A stretch of DNA of 64,000 nt from Paenibacillus borealis. Lineage in GTDB: Bacteria; Bacillota; Bacilli; Paenibacillales; Paenibacillaceae. This document shows positions 36,391 to 45,266 of this stretch, piece after piece. Numbering within the stretch: the stretch's first letter is position 1; every line of letters begins with the position of its first letter. The position numbers and the translations under genes are program-made. The notes under the pieces were generated by a model. The model was not told the DNA's origin. It made no database searches and worked only from the letters and a program-made list of their open reading frames with translations. The stretch lies in NCBI RefSeq assembly GCF_000758665.1, contig NZ_CP009285.1, positions 1,240,001 to 1,304,000 on the forward strand, written 5' to 3'.

Positions 36391-37284
36391 ATGGGACAGG
36401 CATCAATTCAGGTAACACCCCCGGCTGTACCTGCCGAGAAGGTAACCGGACCTTGGCGCGATGCGTGGAAGGCTTTCCGCAAGAACAAGACGGCGATGCT
36501 CGGCCTCGGCATTATTGTATTTTTTGTGCTGATAGCACTGCTGGCGCCATTCATTGCACCTTACGGCTTCAAGGAGCAGGAGCTGGTCAACCGGCTCAAG
36601 GCGCCGTCCGCTGACCACTGGTTCGGCACGGATGATCTGGGAAGAGATATGTTCACCCGTATTCTATACGGTGCCCGAATCTCCCTGTGGGTCGGTTTCT
36701 TCTCCGTTATCGGCTCCATTGTTGTCGGTACGTTTCTGGGGATTCTGGCAGGATTCTACGGCAAATGGATCGATATGCTGATTTCCCGCATGTTCGATAT
36801 TCTGCTGGCCTTTCCGAGCATTCTGCTCGCTATTGCTATCGTAGCTATTCTCGGGCCTTCGCTGCAGAATGCGCTGTATGCTATCGCCATTGTTAATATT
36901 CCTACCTATGGCCGGCTGGTGCGGGCCAAGGTGCTCTCCCTGAAATCGGAGGAGTACATTACAGCCGCCCGGGCAATCGGAATGAAGAATAACCGCATCC
37001 TGCTGACCCATATTCTGCCGAACAGCTTAACGCCGATAATCGTACAAGGTACACTTGGCATCGCCACCGCGATTATTGAGGCAGCTGCTCTTGGCTTCCT
37101 GGGACTAGGCGCACAGCCGCCCGATCCGGAATGGGGCAAGATGCTCTCGGATTCACGGCAGTTCATCCAGAAAGCTCCCTGGACGGTTATTTTTCCGGGA
37201 CTGTCCATTATGCTGACCGTACTTGGCTTTAACCTGGTAGGGGACGGCCTGCGTGATGTGCTTGATCCGAGGATGAAGAATTAA
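36391..37284 (+). CDS. Peptide-type ABC transporter permease (OppC/DppC)
   Basis: 297 residues with about six membrane helices. FRKNKTAMLGLGIIVFFVLI near the N-terminus and HWFGTDDLGRDMFTRILYGAR are hallmarks of OppC/DppC; the EAA loop is ARAIGMKNNRILLTHILPN. I prefer ATG 36391, with GAGGGGTGA upstream, over an in-frame GTG five codons earlier that lies within this ribosome site. Last gene of the importer operon, with a terminator 14 bases downstream. Confidence 0.92.
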   Translation: MGQASIQVTPPAVPAEKVTGPWRDAWKAFRKNKTAMLGLGIIVFFVLIALLAPFIAPYGFKEQELVNRLKAPSADHWFGTDDLGRDMFTRILYGARISLWVGFFSVIGSIVVGTFLGILAGFYGKWIDMLISRMFDILLAFPSILLAIAIVAILGPSLQNALYAIAIVNIPTYGRLVRAKVLSLKSEEYITAARAIGMKNNRILLTHILPNSLTPIIVQGTLGIATAIIEAAALGFLGLGAQPPDPEWGKMLSDSRQFIQKAPWTVIFPGLSIMLTVLGFNLVGDGLRDVLDPRMKN

Positions 37285-37297
37285 CTCCTGTTCACTG

Positions 37298-37337
37298 ATA
37301 GCCCTGCAGGCCTTTGGCTTGTATGGGCTATTTTTTC
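37298..37337 (+). terminator. Terminator of the oligopeptide importer operon
   Basis: ATAGCCC (37298-37304) pairs with GGGCTAT (37325-37331), followed by TTTTT. Confidence 0.85.
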
Positions 37338-37435
37338 TGTTTTTTATACATTAGGCTGTATTTATAATATGTTCACATCAATAATAACTAAATATAATCA
37401 AACATATTCAAACGTATAGTAAAAGAAAAAAAGAT

Positions 37436-37450
37436 GTGCTAGAATAGCAC
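37436..37450. promoter_or_regulatory. Inverted repeat upstream of modA (possible operator)
   Basis: GTGCTA-GAA-TAGCAC, a perfect 6-bp inverted repeat 36 bases before the modA start, in an AT-rich promoter region. No T run follows, so an operator or leader hairpin is more likely than a terminator. The binding protein is unknown. Confidence 0.45.
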
Positions 37451-37486
37451 CTAAATATATAAGATACATACATGGGAGGAATGGAA

Positions 37487-38266
37487 ATGTTCAAGAAATT
37501 CGGATTAGTGTTAGTGGCGGGATTGGTAGCGGTGGGATTGTCTGCTGTACCTGGTGAACAGGCACAGGCAGCCAAGAAGACGGAGATTATTGTCTCGGCG
37601 GCAGCCAGTCTGCAGGACAGTCTTGACAAGATCGCCGTTACTTATGAGAAGCAGCATCCCGGTATTGATCTTGTTTTTAATTACGGTGCTTCCGGTACGC
37701 TGCAGAAGCAGATTGAGCAAGGCGCTCCGGCTGATCTGTTCTTCTCTGCCGGAGACAAGCAAATGACTGCCCTGATAGACGGCGGACTCATCAGTGACAA
37801 TACGGAACTGCTGAAGAATCAGCTGGTCCTCGTTGTTCCATCCGATTCCAAAACTTCCATTACTACCATTACACAGCTTACCGATAAAGCGTTCAAGAAG
37901 GTGGCTGTCGGCCAGCCGGAATCTGTACCTGCCGGACAATATGCCCAGCAGTCATTGACAGCCAAGAATGTATGGGATACGCTGCAAAGCAAGCTGGTCT
38001 TTGCCAAGGATGTCCGTCAGGTGCTGTCCTATGTGGAAACAGGGAACGCAGACGCCGGCTTCGTCTATAAGACAGACGCGCTTACCTCGAAGAAAGTGAA
38101 GATTGCCCTGACAGTAGGCGGACATGTGCACAAGGCCATTAATTATCCGGTCGGCATTGTTAAGGATTCCTCGCATCAGGCGGAAGCGAAAGCTTTCTAT
38201 GATTATGTGCAGACAACAGCGGCAAGCGCGGTGTTTACAAGCTACGGCTTTCAATTAGCGAAATAA
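37487..38266 (+). CDS. modA: Molybdate ABC transporter substrate-binding protein
   Basis: 259 residues, exported binding protein for molybdate or tungstate. Signal peptide to about residue 30 (GEQAQAA cleavage region, no lipobox), then the ModA signature EIIVSAAASLQDSLDKIA, FNYGASGTLQKQIEQGAPADLFFSA-type blocks (residues about 60-85) and LVLVVPSDS. Start at 37487 is chosen because GGGAGGA lies 6 bases upstream; ATGs at 37472 and 37481 are in or too close to this site. Followed by modB after a short 9-base tandem repeat. No modC is present. Confidence 0.93.
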   Translation: MFKKFGLVLVAGLVAVGLSAVPGEQAQAAKKTEIIVSAAASLQDSLDKIAVTYEKQHPGIDLVFNYGASGTLQKQIEQGAPADLFFSAGDKQMTALIDGGLISDNTELLKNQLVLVVPSDSKTSITTITQLTDKAFKKVAVGQPESVPAGQYAQQSLTAKNVWDTLQSKLVFAKDVRQVLSYVETGNADAGFVYKTDALTSKKVKIALTVGGHVHKAINYPVGIVKDSSHQAEAKAFYDYVQTTAASAVFTSYGFQLAK

Positions 38267-38313
38267 GTGAAATAAGTGAAATAAGCGAAATAAGCGAAAT
38301 AAGCGAAATGAGT
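38260..38313 (+). repeat. 9-bp tandem repeat spanning the modA stop codon
   Basis: Six units of GAAATAAGY run from the last codons of modA into the gap before modB. Because the unit is three codons long, each copy but the last puts another TAA in the modA frame, so the stop is repeated. Slippage here would not alter ModA but would change the spacing to modB. Confidence 0.9.
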
Positions 38314-38342
38314 AACTACTACTGCAGATGGGGTGGGAAGAG

Positions 38343-39005
38343 ATGGAGATCAATTGGACCGATTTTTTCGCCCCGGTCTGGCTTTCGGTCAAGATATCGG
38401 TAATTACCAGCATCATCGTGTTCCTGCTGGCTACGCTGGCGGCCAGGAAGATGGCCGGGCGGAAGTTCTTCGGACACAGCCTGGTTGAGACGGTGCTGCT
38501 GCTTCCGCTGGTTCTGCCGCCGACCGTGGTCGGCTTCGTCCTGCTGGTGATCCTCGGCCGGCGGAGCTGGATCGGCAAGCTGTATGAACAGTTCACGGAG
38601 CATACGATCCTGTTCACCTGGGGAGCGGCGGTCATTGCCGCAGTCGTTGTCGCTTTTCCGCTGGTGTACAGGACAGTCAAGGCGGGCTTCGAAGGTGTGG
38701 AGAAGGATCTTGAGGATGCAGCACGCGCGCAGGGAGCCAGCGAGCTTCAGGTGCTGCGCTATGTAACGCTCCCGCTCGCCAGCCGTTCACTGGCCGCAGG
38801 TTATGTGCTCGGGTTTGCCCGCGGGCTGGGCGAATTCGGCGCTACGATCATGGTAGCGGGGAATATCCCCGGGCGCACCCAGACGGTGCCGACTGCGATC
38901 TATGTAGCGGTCGACGGCGGTAACATGACACTGGCCTGGATGTGGGTATGCTCAATCATTGTCATCTCGGCTCTTATGCTGATGTTTGTGAACCGCCGTT
39001 CCTGA
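38343..39005 (+). CDS. modB: Molybdate ABC transporter permease
   Basis: 220 residues with five membrane helices, the normal size of ModB. LPLVLPPTVVGFVLLVILGRR and the EAA loop EDAARAQGASELQVLRYVTLPLA are family signatures, followed by FARGLGEFGATIMVAGNIPGRTQT. Start taken as ATG 38343 with GGGTGGGAAG just upstream; an in-frame ATG at 38328 is possible. The operon ends in a strong terminator without an ATPase gene, so ModC must come from elsewhere or be shared. Confidence 0.93.
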   Translation: MEINWTDFFAPVWLSVKISVITSIIVFLLATLAARKMAGRKFFGHSLVETVLLLPLVLPPTVVGFVLLVILGRRSWIGKLYEQFTEHTILFTWGAAVIAAVVVAFPLVYRTVKAGFEGVEKDLEDAARAQGASELQVLRYVTLPLASRSLAAGYVLGFARGLGEFGATIMVAGNIPGRTQTVPTAIYVAVDGGNMTLAWMWVCSIIVISALMLMFVNRRS

Positions 39006-39017
39006 CGGAATGTAAGC

Positions 39018-39067
39018 TAAAAAACCCCCGGTATCACCTGAACTTCTGGTGATACCGGGGGTTTTTC
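39018..39067. terminator. Bidirectional terminator between modB and the response regulator gene
   Basis: AAAAACCCCCGGTATCACC pairs perfectly with its complement across a nine-base loop, giving a T run on either strand. Confidence 0.95.
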
Positions 39068-40685
39068 ATTGGGACATTCCCATCCCCATTCTGCGGTAAT
39101 CGGAAGGGGAAACGCCAGTCTCTTTCTTGAAGATCCGGTTGAAGGAGCGGTAATTCTCAAAACCGATGGCTTCGGAAATTTCAAAGGTCTTATGATCTGT
39201 GGTAAGCAGCAGCAGCTTTGCCTTTTCAATCCGCAGACGGGACAGGTATTGAATAAAGCTTTCGCCTACTGCTTTTTTGAACATGGAGCTGAAATAAGGC
39301 ACACTGTAATTAATCGAAGCGGCCAGCTCCTCCAGCTTATAGGGATAGCTGAGATCTTCGCGCATGTGCTGAATGATTCTTGTAATCGAAGCATCAATCT
39401 TCCGGCCGCCCTCCTGGAGCTGCTGCAGCTTGCGGAAATAATCGCAGGTCGCCTCGTGTACAGAGTTGAAGGTCTGGCAAAGCTCCATCCTTTTACGCAG
39501 GTCCGCTTCCAGATCTGCACCGCCTTCGGCTCCAATGACGTTATGGCTCATATCGAGGAAGACTCTCAGGTACAGGGATTTGATCTGCTCCGGGTCCCAG
39601 GATTGCTCCATAGCCTGCCGGTATAGAGCATTGCGCTCCTGCTCAAGTGCGGCCGTACTCAGATGCGGCTCCAGGAGCGCTTTCTTGAGTACCTTGCTCC
39701 AGAACCGGCTGAGCGGCTCCGGAATCCGCTGAAAGCGGGCGGTGGGCTCCCATTCCTCAATTGCGATGCTCTCGCCAAAGCGGTAGAAGAAAGGATAGGG
39801 GGCAGAAGCCAGCCGTTTCAGCGCTTCAGGCCGGGCCTCCAGTCCCTGCCCGAAGCTGCATTGCAGGGCGATACATCTCATCTTGAGATTCGCGGCAAAG
39901 GACTGCAGCACCTGCTCCGGGAAATTGGGACGTTCGATCCCTGACGCTTCGGTATATAGAGCGAGAAAGCGCCCTTTGTCGAGTGCGATGACTTTGTGCG
40001 CGCCAATGCCGGCCAACAGCTCCTTCAGCACGTTGACCCCGGCGAACTGCCACAGCTTCAGCTCTTCAAGCTGATCGAGCGGGAAGCGCAGGGAGCTGCG
40101 GTCCAGCTCCAGCAGCAGCACCTTGAAGCCTTGCCCGTGCAGGGGAAGCTGCGCTTCCTCCAGACTGCGCAGCCATTTGGCTTCGGCTGCCGGATTCAGC
40201 AGCATGTCCAGGAACAGACTCTGCTCAATCTCCACTTCGCTTAAGCGGACCTGCTGCTCCAGCTGAAGCTGCTTTTCCCGTGACTCATCCAGTGAGCCTG
40301 CCTGAGAGGCCAGCTCTTCCATCGTCCGGGTCAAGAGGCCGGGATCCGAGAGACAATCATCCTTAATCAGATAGGAGGCGGCCTTCAGATGAATCGCCTG
40401 CTGGGCGTAGTGGAAATCCTGATGGCAGGTAAGGATGATGATCTGCGGCGGACGTTCCCCGCTTTGCTCAATCTCTCTGAGCATCTCCAGCCCGTTCATG
40501 ACCGGCATGGTGATATCGGTTACAACCAGCTCCGGCTTGTGCTTCAGGAACAAGGCCAGCCCATCCTGTCCGTCTTCGGCTTCGCCGACCAGCGTGAACA
40601 AATCGGCGCGCTCTTCAATGAAATGGCGGAATACCGTTCTTGCCGGAATCTCGTCCTCTACAAGCACGACTCTATAGTGATTCAT
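39066..40685 (-). CDS. YesN-type response regulator with AraC HTH
   Basis: 539 residues. An N-terminal receiver domain (acidic pair DE at residues 11-12, phosphoacceptor Asp57 in VVTDITMP, Lys in a later strand) is followed by a long middle region (about 130-410, partly the YesN-type linker) and a C-terminal AraC double helix-turn-helix (about 430-535; LAASINYSVPYFSSMFKKAVG, IGFENYRSFNRIFKKETGVSP). The gene overlaps the sensor kinase gene by 14 bases. The pair is divergent from the sugar importer at 42689 and most likely activates it in response to an oligosaccharide. Confidence 0.93.
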   Translation of the reverse strand: MNHYRVVLVEDEIPARTVFRHFIEERADLFTLVGEAEDGQDGLALFLKHKPELVVTDITMPVMNGLEMLREIEQSGERPPQIIILTCHQDFHYAQQAIHLKAASYLIKDDCLSDPGLLTRTMEELASQAGSLDESREKQLQLEQQVRLSEVEIEQSLFLDMLLNPAAEAKWLRSLEEAQLPLHGQGFKVLLLELDRSSLRFPLDQLEELKLWQFAGVNVLKELLAGIGAHKVIALDKGRFLALYTEASGIERPNFPEQVLQSFAANLKMRCIALQCSFGQGLEARPEALKRLASAPYPFFYRFGESIAIEEWEPTARFQRIPEPLSRFWSKVLKKALLEPHLSTAALEQERNALYRQAMEQSWDPEQIKSLYLRVFLDMSHNVIGAEGGADLEADLRKRMELCQTFNSVHEATCDYFRKLQQLQEGGRKIDASITRIIQHMREDLSYPYKLEELAASINYSVPYFSSMFKKAVGESFIQYLSRLRIEKAKLLLLTTDHKTFEISEAIGFENYRSFNRIFKKETGVSPSDYRRMGMGMSQ

Positions 40686-42477
40686 GATGCTCCTCCTTCA
40701 TAAGAACGGCCTCAGACGGCAGCATAATGCGGATCGTCAAGCCTTCGCCGGGAGCGCTGAAGAGCAGGATTTGCGCATCCCCTCCGAACAGCAGCTTCAT
40801 CCTCAGCCATACATTCTGCAGCCCGATATTCTCTGTGGACTCTTCCCGGAGCAGATGAAGCTGCAGCTTCTTCAGCTCAGCCTCCGCAAGCCCAATTCCG
40901 TCGTCATTAATTTCAAGGACAATATAGTTCTGCACGGTATCGGTGAAGACCCGGACACCTATATGCCCTTCCGGCGTTTTGTTTGGAAGAACGCCATGGA
41001 ACACGGAGTTTTCAATCAGTGGCTGGAGACTCAGCTTCGGGATCTGCATGCTCCGCAGCGGCTCCTCGATGTCTGATTCCAGCCGGATTTGACACTTATA
41101 GCGCATATTGAGCAGCCCCACATAATCCGCCAAATAATCTAGCTCCTGCTGCAGCTGCACGGTCTGCTCGAAATTCTCCATGGAGTACCGCAGCAGTGCG
41201 ACCAGCCGGCCCATCAGCGAGTTAATCTTCTCATAATCCTTCATCATGGCGAACATGCGGATGGTATTTAAGGTATTGTACATGAAATGGGGATTGATCT
41301 GTGATTGCAGGGCCCGGATCTCCAGCTTGCGCTTCAAATCCTCTGAATCATGCAAATCAGCCAGCAGATCCTGGATACGGACAGCCATTGTGTTCAGCAT
41401 CCGACCCAGATCCCCGATTTCATTATTGGCAAAATGAGTAACCCGGGCCTCGAAATGGCCTTTCTTAAGCGCATCGACCTGCCGCTTCACCGCCTGTAGA
41501 GGCCGGTATAGCTGATACCCGAATCCGACAACGCACAGCGCCCCTAGCACCGCAAGAATGACCAGGAAATAAGTAACGGTCCGGCGGATGATATCTGCAC
41601 TTGAAGTAAGCTCCTTGGATGGGATTTCCGAGACCACGATCCACTTGTCGTAGGTGGAGGTCTGTTTGACTGAGACAATAGAAGACCCGGCGGCAAACTG
41701 GTTCGGACGGTTCAACTCCTTCCAGTGCCGGAGAATCCCCTGTACCCGCTCGGTGTCTTCCTGCTCCGCAAGCTTGCTGGTTGTAGCAATGCTCATGCCG
41801 TCTTCAGTCAGAAGTGAAATGGAGCCTTCGCTCCCGAGCTGAATATTCTCAATCTGCTGCTGGTATTGATTATTGCTCATTGAGATCAGCAGTACTCCCT
41901 TGAGATCCTCATATAAATCGAAGGGGACCCGTGAGATATAGTAGGTTGAAGAATCCAGCACCGCAAGCTCCGGCATAGAATGTTTGTCCAGGAAGAGATT
42001 GGGCTTGCCCGAGGCTAAGTACGCTTCAATCAGCGGCCGGTAAGGCGAATCCTCAAGTGCTGCCGGGGCATCCGCAGAAGAGAGAATCTCCCCTGTAATG
42101 GTTGAGTACACCTGCAGCCCCTCTACGTTCCCGATAATCGCCGAGGCATTGCTGAGGACGGAGATCAGATCCTTTTTGCGGACAACCTCTTCGAAATATT
42201 GTGCCGACGGCGAGACCAGTGCGCCCTGAATGGACGAAATGCGTGAATATTGCTCACTTAATTCCCGCAGCCGGTTCATGGTTAATTCAATCCGGTCTAC
42301 CACCTGATTGACAAGCTGGGCGTTCAGCCGGTTCACCTGTTTCTCTACGGTTGTAGTGGACACGCTTACAGAGATGGCGGACAACAGAATCAGCGGAATC
42401 ACAGAGATGGCGAACATGACGAGAATCATCTTGATGTAGAAGCTCCGCCGCAAAAAACTGATGAATGGTGAACTCAT
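40672..42477 (-). CDS. YesM-type sensor histidine kinase
   Basis: 601 residues. Two membrane helices (about 14-36 and 298-320) flank a large extracellular dCache-like sensor; then a HAMP domain, the His_kinase (LytS-like) segment with INPHFMYNTLNTIRMF, phosphoacceptor His at about residue 397, and a HATPase domain with IENSVFHGV and EINDDGIGL. The N-terminus (FYIKMILVMFAISVIPLIL) is typical of the YesM group. The ligand is presumably a carbohydrate linked to the neighbouring importer and lyase. Confidence 0.93.
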   Translation of the reverse strand: MSSPFISFLRRSFYIKMILVMFAISVIPLILLSAISVSVSTTTVEKQVNRLNAQLVNQVVDRIELTMNRLRELSEQYSRISSIQGALVSPSAQYFEEVVRKKDLISVLSNASAIIGNVEGLQVYSTITGEILSSADAPAALEDSPYRPLIEAYLASGKPNLFLDKHSMPELAVLDSSTYYISRVPFDLYEDLKGVLLISMSNNQYQQQIENIQLGSEGSISLLTEDGMSIATTSKLAEQEDTERVQGILRHWKELNRPNQFAAGSSIVSVKQTSTYDKWIVVSEIPSKELTSSADIIRRTVTYFLVILAVLGALCVVGFGYQLYRPLQAVKRQVDALKKGHFEARVTHFANNEIGDLGRMLNTMAVRIQDLLADLHDSEDLKRKLEIRALQSQINPHFMYNTLNTIRMFAMMKDYEKINSLMGRLVALLRYSMENFEQTVQLQQELDYLADYVGLLNMRYKCQIRLESDIEEPLRSMQIPKLSLQPLIENSVFHGVLPNKTPEGHIGVRVFTDTVQNYIVLEINDDGIGLAEAELKKLQLHLLREESTENIGLQNVWLRMKLLFGGDAQILLFSAPGEGLTIRIMLPSEAVLMKEEHHESL

Positions 42478-42688
42478 GTGAACCCCTTCCGTTAGCTGAA
42501 TGCTGGATAGGCTATCCTATAAAGATTATAGTACATTGGGGAATAGGGAGAAACAGCGATCAGGGCGAATCTTAAAAATGGTGACACATTGGCTCGAATC
42601 CGGCATGTTCACTAAGGGCGGCGTCTTCTATAATCCAAAGTGTAAGAACGATGTAAACGCAATCAATACAAGCGAATGGGGGATAACA

Positions 42689-44251
42689 ATGAATTTTACA
42701 AGAAAGCTTGTACCGCTTATGGCATCAGCAGCATTAATGGCAACAGCCCTGGCAGGCTGCTCCGGTAACAACAATTCTGCAGCAGGCAGCACGGCATCAC
42801 CGGAAGGAAGCGCGCAGACAGAGACTGGCGGCAAGCCGGCCAGCATCAAAGCGATGACGATCCTCTTCGGCAATCCGCCGGAGACGGGCAGCAATAAAGC
42901 GCTGGAGGATCTGGAGAAACGCGGCAACGTGGATCTGGATGTGACCTTCGTACCTTCCGAGGCCTATACCGATAAGCTCTCCGTAGCTGTGTCGGCAGGT
43001 GATTCCTATGATCTGCTGCTCATGGACGGCGGAAAGGATGATAAATTCAACAACCTGGTGAAGATGGGCGCGTTCCATGATCTGACGCCTTATCTGGAGA
43101 AGACGGAGAATATCAGCCAGATCGATGATGTTGTCTGGGATGGAATCAGAATCGACGGCAAGGTGTACGGAGTTCCCCGACCGCGCGGGCTGTACGGCGG
43201 AGGGGAAGCCAATGTCCTGATCCGTAAGGACTGGCTGGACAAATACAATCTGGCTGTGCCGAAGACGGTGGATGAGCTGACGAATGCGCTTGCTGTATTC
43301 AAGGAGAATGATCCGGCGGGCGGAGGCAAAACCATTCCGTTTACGATCTATGGTTCAGACGGGGTCAACAGTCCCGGACCATTCTCAGGTGTACTTCCGA
43401 TTCAGTTCGCCTTCGGCATTCCTAATGTGTGGAAGCTGGATGGCGGCAATGCTGTGCGGGATTTCCAGACCTCTGAATACAAGGCCTTCCTGGAGTGGCT
43501 GAGAGATTCCTGGAGCAAAGGCCTAATTGACAAGGATGCGCCGGTGCTCAAGAATCAGGGCCAGGCACGGAGCAAATTCCTAGCAGGCACAGCGGGTGCT
43601 TTTGTCGGGAATGTCAGCGATCTGGGAGAGGCCAATGTGGAGAAGCTAAAGCAGACGGACCCGAATGCTGAAATTGCCATTGTCGACGTTCTTGAAGGGG
43701 CAGGCGGACAAAAGGGGGCTGCTGTACTCGGCGGATACTACGGGCTGTGGGCAATTCCGAGCTCTGTGCCGGAAAACAAGGTTCAGCAGATTGTTGATTT
43801 CCTTGATTTCACCGCCTCCGAGGAGAATATAGCGTTCTCCAAAGCGGGAGTTACCGGCATTCATTCCAGTGACTTCAAAGATGGTGTTGCTGTGCAGACT
43901 GAGGAGCAGCAGAAGCAGTACGACCTGGATAAGCCGAGTCAATTCATTCTGGAGAACCGGGTAGATCCATATGTATACGCCAGCTCCAAGGTGCCTGAAA
44001 TTCTGACGCAGCAAAAGGCTACGCTGGATATCATCAGCAAGATCGGCATTGAGAATCCGTTCCTCAGCTACAACTCACAGTTCGCCAGCAAGAATCCAGA
44101 CAGCTACAAAAAAATGAGTGCCGTGATGACGAAATATGTACTGGGTGAAGGCACCTGGGACGATGTACAGAAAGAGATTGATACCTGGACTACTGGTGCA
44201 GGTGTGCAGATTACCAAGGAACTGCTGGATCAGTATAATGCAGCGCACTAA
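42689..44251 (+). CDS. CUT1-type sugar-binding lipoprotein (LplA-like)
   Basis: 520 residues. Signal peptide with lipobox ALAGCSGN, then an Asn/Ser-rich spacer and an SBP_bac_1-type domain of the large LplA class. ATG 42689 follows GGGGGATAAC and gives a normal lipoprotein signal; the frame extends 189 bases upstream but without signal features. TATAAT occurs at 42629-42634. Large LplA-type proteins bind complex oligosaccharides. The gene is followed by a weak hairpin (about 44285-44302, AGGGG/CCCCT with T run) that may lower read-through into the permease genes. Confidence 0.9.
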   Translation: MNFTRKLVPLMASAALMATALAGCSGNNNSAAGSTASPEGSAQTETGGKPASIKAMTILFGNPPETGSNKALEDLEKRGNVDLDVTFVPSEAYTDKLSVAVSAGDSYDLLLMDGGKDDKFNNLVKMGAFHDLTPYLEKTENISQIDDVVWDGIRIDGKVYGVPRPRGLYGGGEANVLIRKDWLDKYNLAVPKTVDELTNALAVFKENDPAGGGKTIPFTIYGSDGVNSPGPFSGVLPIQFAFGIPNVWKLDGGNAVRDFQTSEYKAFLEWLRDSWSKGLIDKDAPVLKNQGQARSKFLAGTAGAFVGNVSDLGEANVEKLKQTDPNAEIAIVDVLEGAGGQKGAAVLGGYYGLWAIPSSVPENKVQQIVDFLDFTASEENIAFSKAGVTGIHSSDFKDGVAVQTEEQQKQYDLDKPSQFILENRVDPYVYASSKVPEILTQQKATLDIISKIGIENPFLSYNSQFASKNPDSYKKMSAVMTKYVLGEGTWDDVQKEIDTWTTGAGVQITKELLDQYNAAH

Positions 44252-44284
44252 ATAAGACACCAATAAATATAAACAGAGGCATAG

Positions 44285-44306
44285 GAGGGGGCTTTTCCCC
44301 TTTCTT
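44285..44306 (+). terminator. Weak terminator/attenuator between binding-protein and permease genes
   Basis: AGGGG pairs with CCCCT over GCTTTT and is followed by TTCTTTT. Partial termination would give more binding protein than permease. Confidence 0.5.
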
Positions 44307-44333
44307 TTGCCCATGGATAAGGAGGTTTAGCCT

Positions 44334-45242
44334 GTGCAGAGAACTTTGCGCCCTAAACGGTTTAATCAATTATGGCCCTTCTATTTACTGGCGGCACCGG
44401 GTATTCTCTATTTTCTGGTTTTTCATTACATCCCGATGTCGGGACTCATTCTGGCCTTCAAGGAATACAGCCCGTTCAAAGGCATTATGGACAGCCCGTG
44501 GGTAGGGCTGGATAATTTCAGACAGTTTTTCGGAACCTCCGATTTCTATATTTTGCTGAAAAATACACTGCTGATCAGTCTGCTGAACCTGATCATTTAT
44601 TTTCCGTTTACGATAATCCTGTCGTTACTCCTGAATGAAGTGCGGCTCAAAGTGTTCAAAAGGGTGTCGCAGACGATCGTCTATCTGCCCCATTTCCTGT
44701 CCTGGGTCGTCATTTACGGGATTACGATTTCGTTCTTCGGGCCTTCGGGCGTCATTAATCATTATCTCAGCCAGTGGTTTGACGGCAATGCCAATTTCCT
44801 GGTGAGCAATGAATGGTTCCGGCCGCTGGTCATCTTCCAGTCTATCTGGAAGGATGCAGGCTGGGGGACAATTATATTCCTGGCTGCACTCGCAGGGATC
44901 AACCCGGAGCAGTACGAAGCGGCCAAAGTGGATGGAGCGAGCCGGTTGCAGAGCATCTGGCATATTACCCTCCCCGGCATCAAGAGCACCATTGTTATCC
45001 TGCTGCTGCTCCGTCTAGGCTCATCTATGGATTCCAACTTCATGCAGATCTTCCTGATGACCAACAGCCTCAACCTGGATGTCTCCAATGTGTTCGATCT
45101 GTTCGTCTACCACATCGGTCTGGAGCAATTCAACTACAGCTTCGCGATTACCGTAGGCATGTTCAAATCCGTTGCCAGTCTGATCCTTGTACTCGGGGCC
45201 AATTATGCGGCAAAGCTGCTTGGCGAGGAAGGCATATTCTAG
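44334..45242 (+). CDS. CUT1 sugar ABC transporter permease (LplB-like)
   Basis: 302 residues with six membrane helices. WPFYLLAAPGILYFLVFHYIPM at the start and the EAA loop YEAAKVDGASRLQSIWHITLP are typical of LplB/MalF-type permeases. GTG start at 44334 after AAGGAGG. Paired with the following permease. As in many Firmicute CUT1 systems no ATPase is encoded nearby; a shared MsmX-type ATPase is the known solution. Confidence 0.92.
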   Translation: MQRTLRPKRFNQLWPFYLLAAPGILYFLVFHYIPMSGLILAFKEYSPFKGIMDSPWVGLDNFRQFFGTSDFYILLKNTLLISLLNLIIYFPFTIILSLLLNEVRLKVFKRVSQTIVYLPHFLSWVVIYGITISFFGPSGVINHYLSQWFDGNANFLVSNEWFRPLVIFQSIWKDAGWGTIIFLAALAGINPEQYEAAKVDGASRLQSIWHITLPGIKSTIVILLLLRLGSSMDSNFMQIFLMTNSLNLDVSNVFDLFVYHIGLEQFNYSFAITVGMFKSVASLILVLGANYAAKLLGEEGIF

Positions 45243-45266
45243 AACAAGAACAGGAGTGGAGACGTT

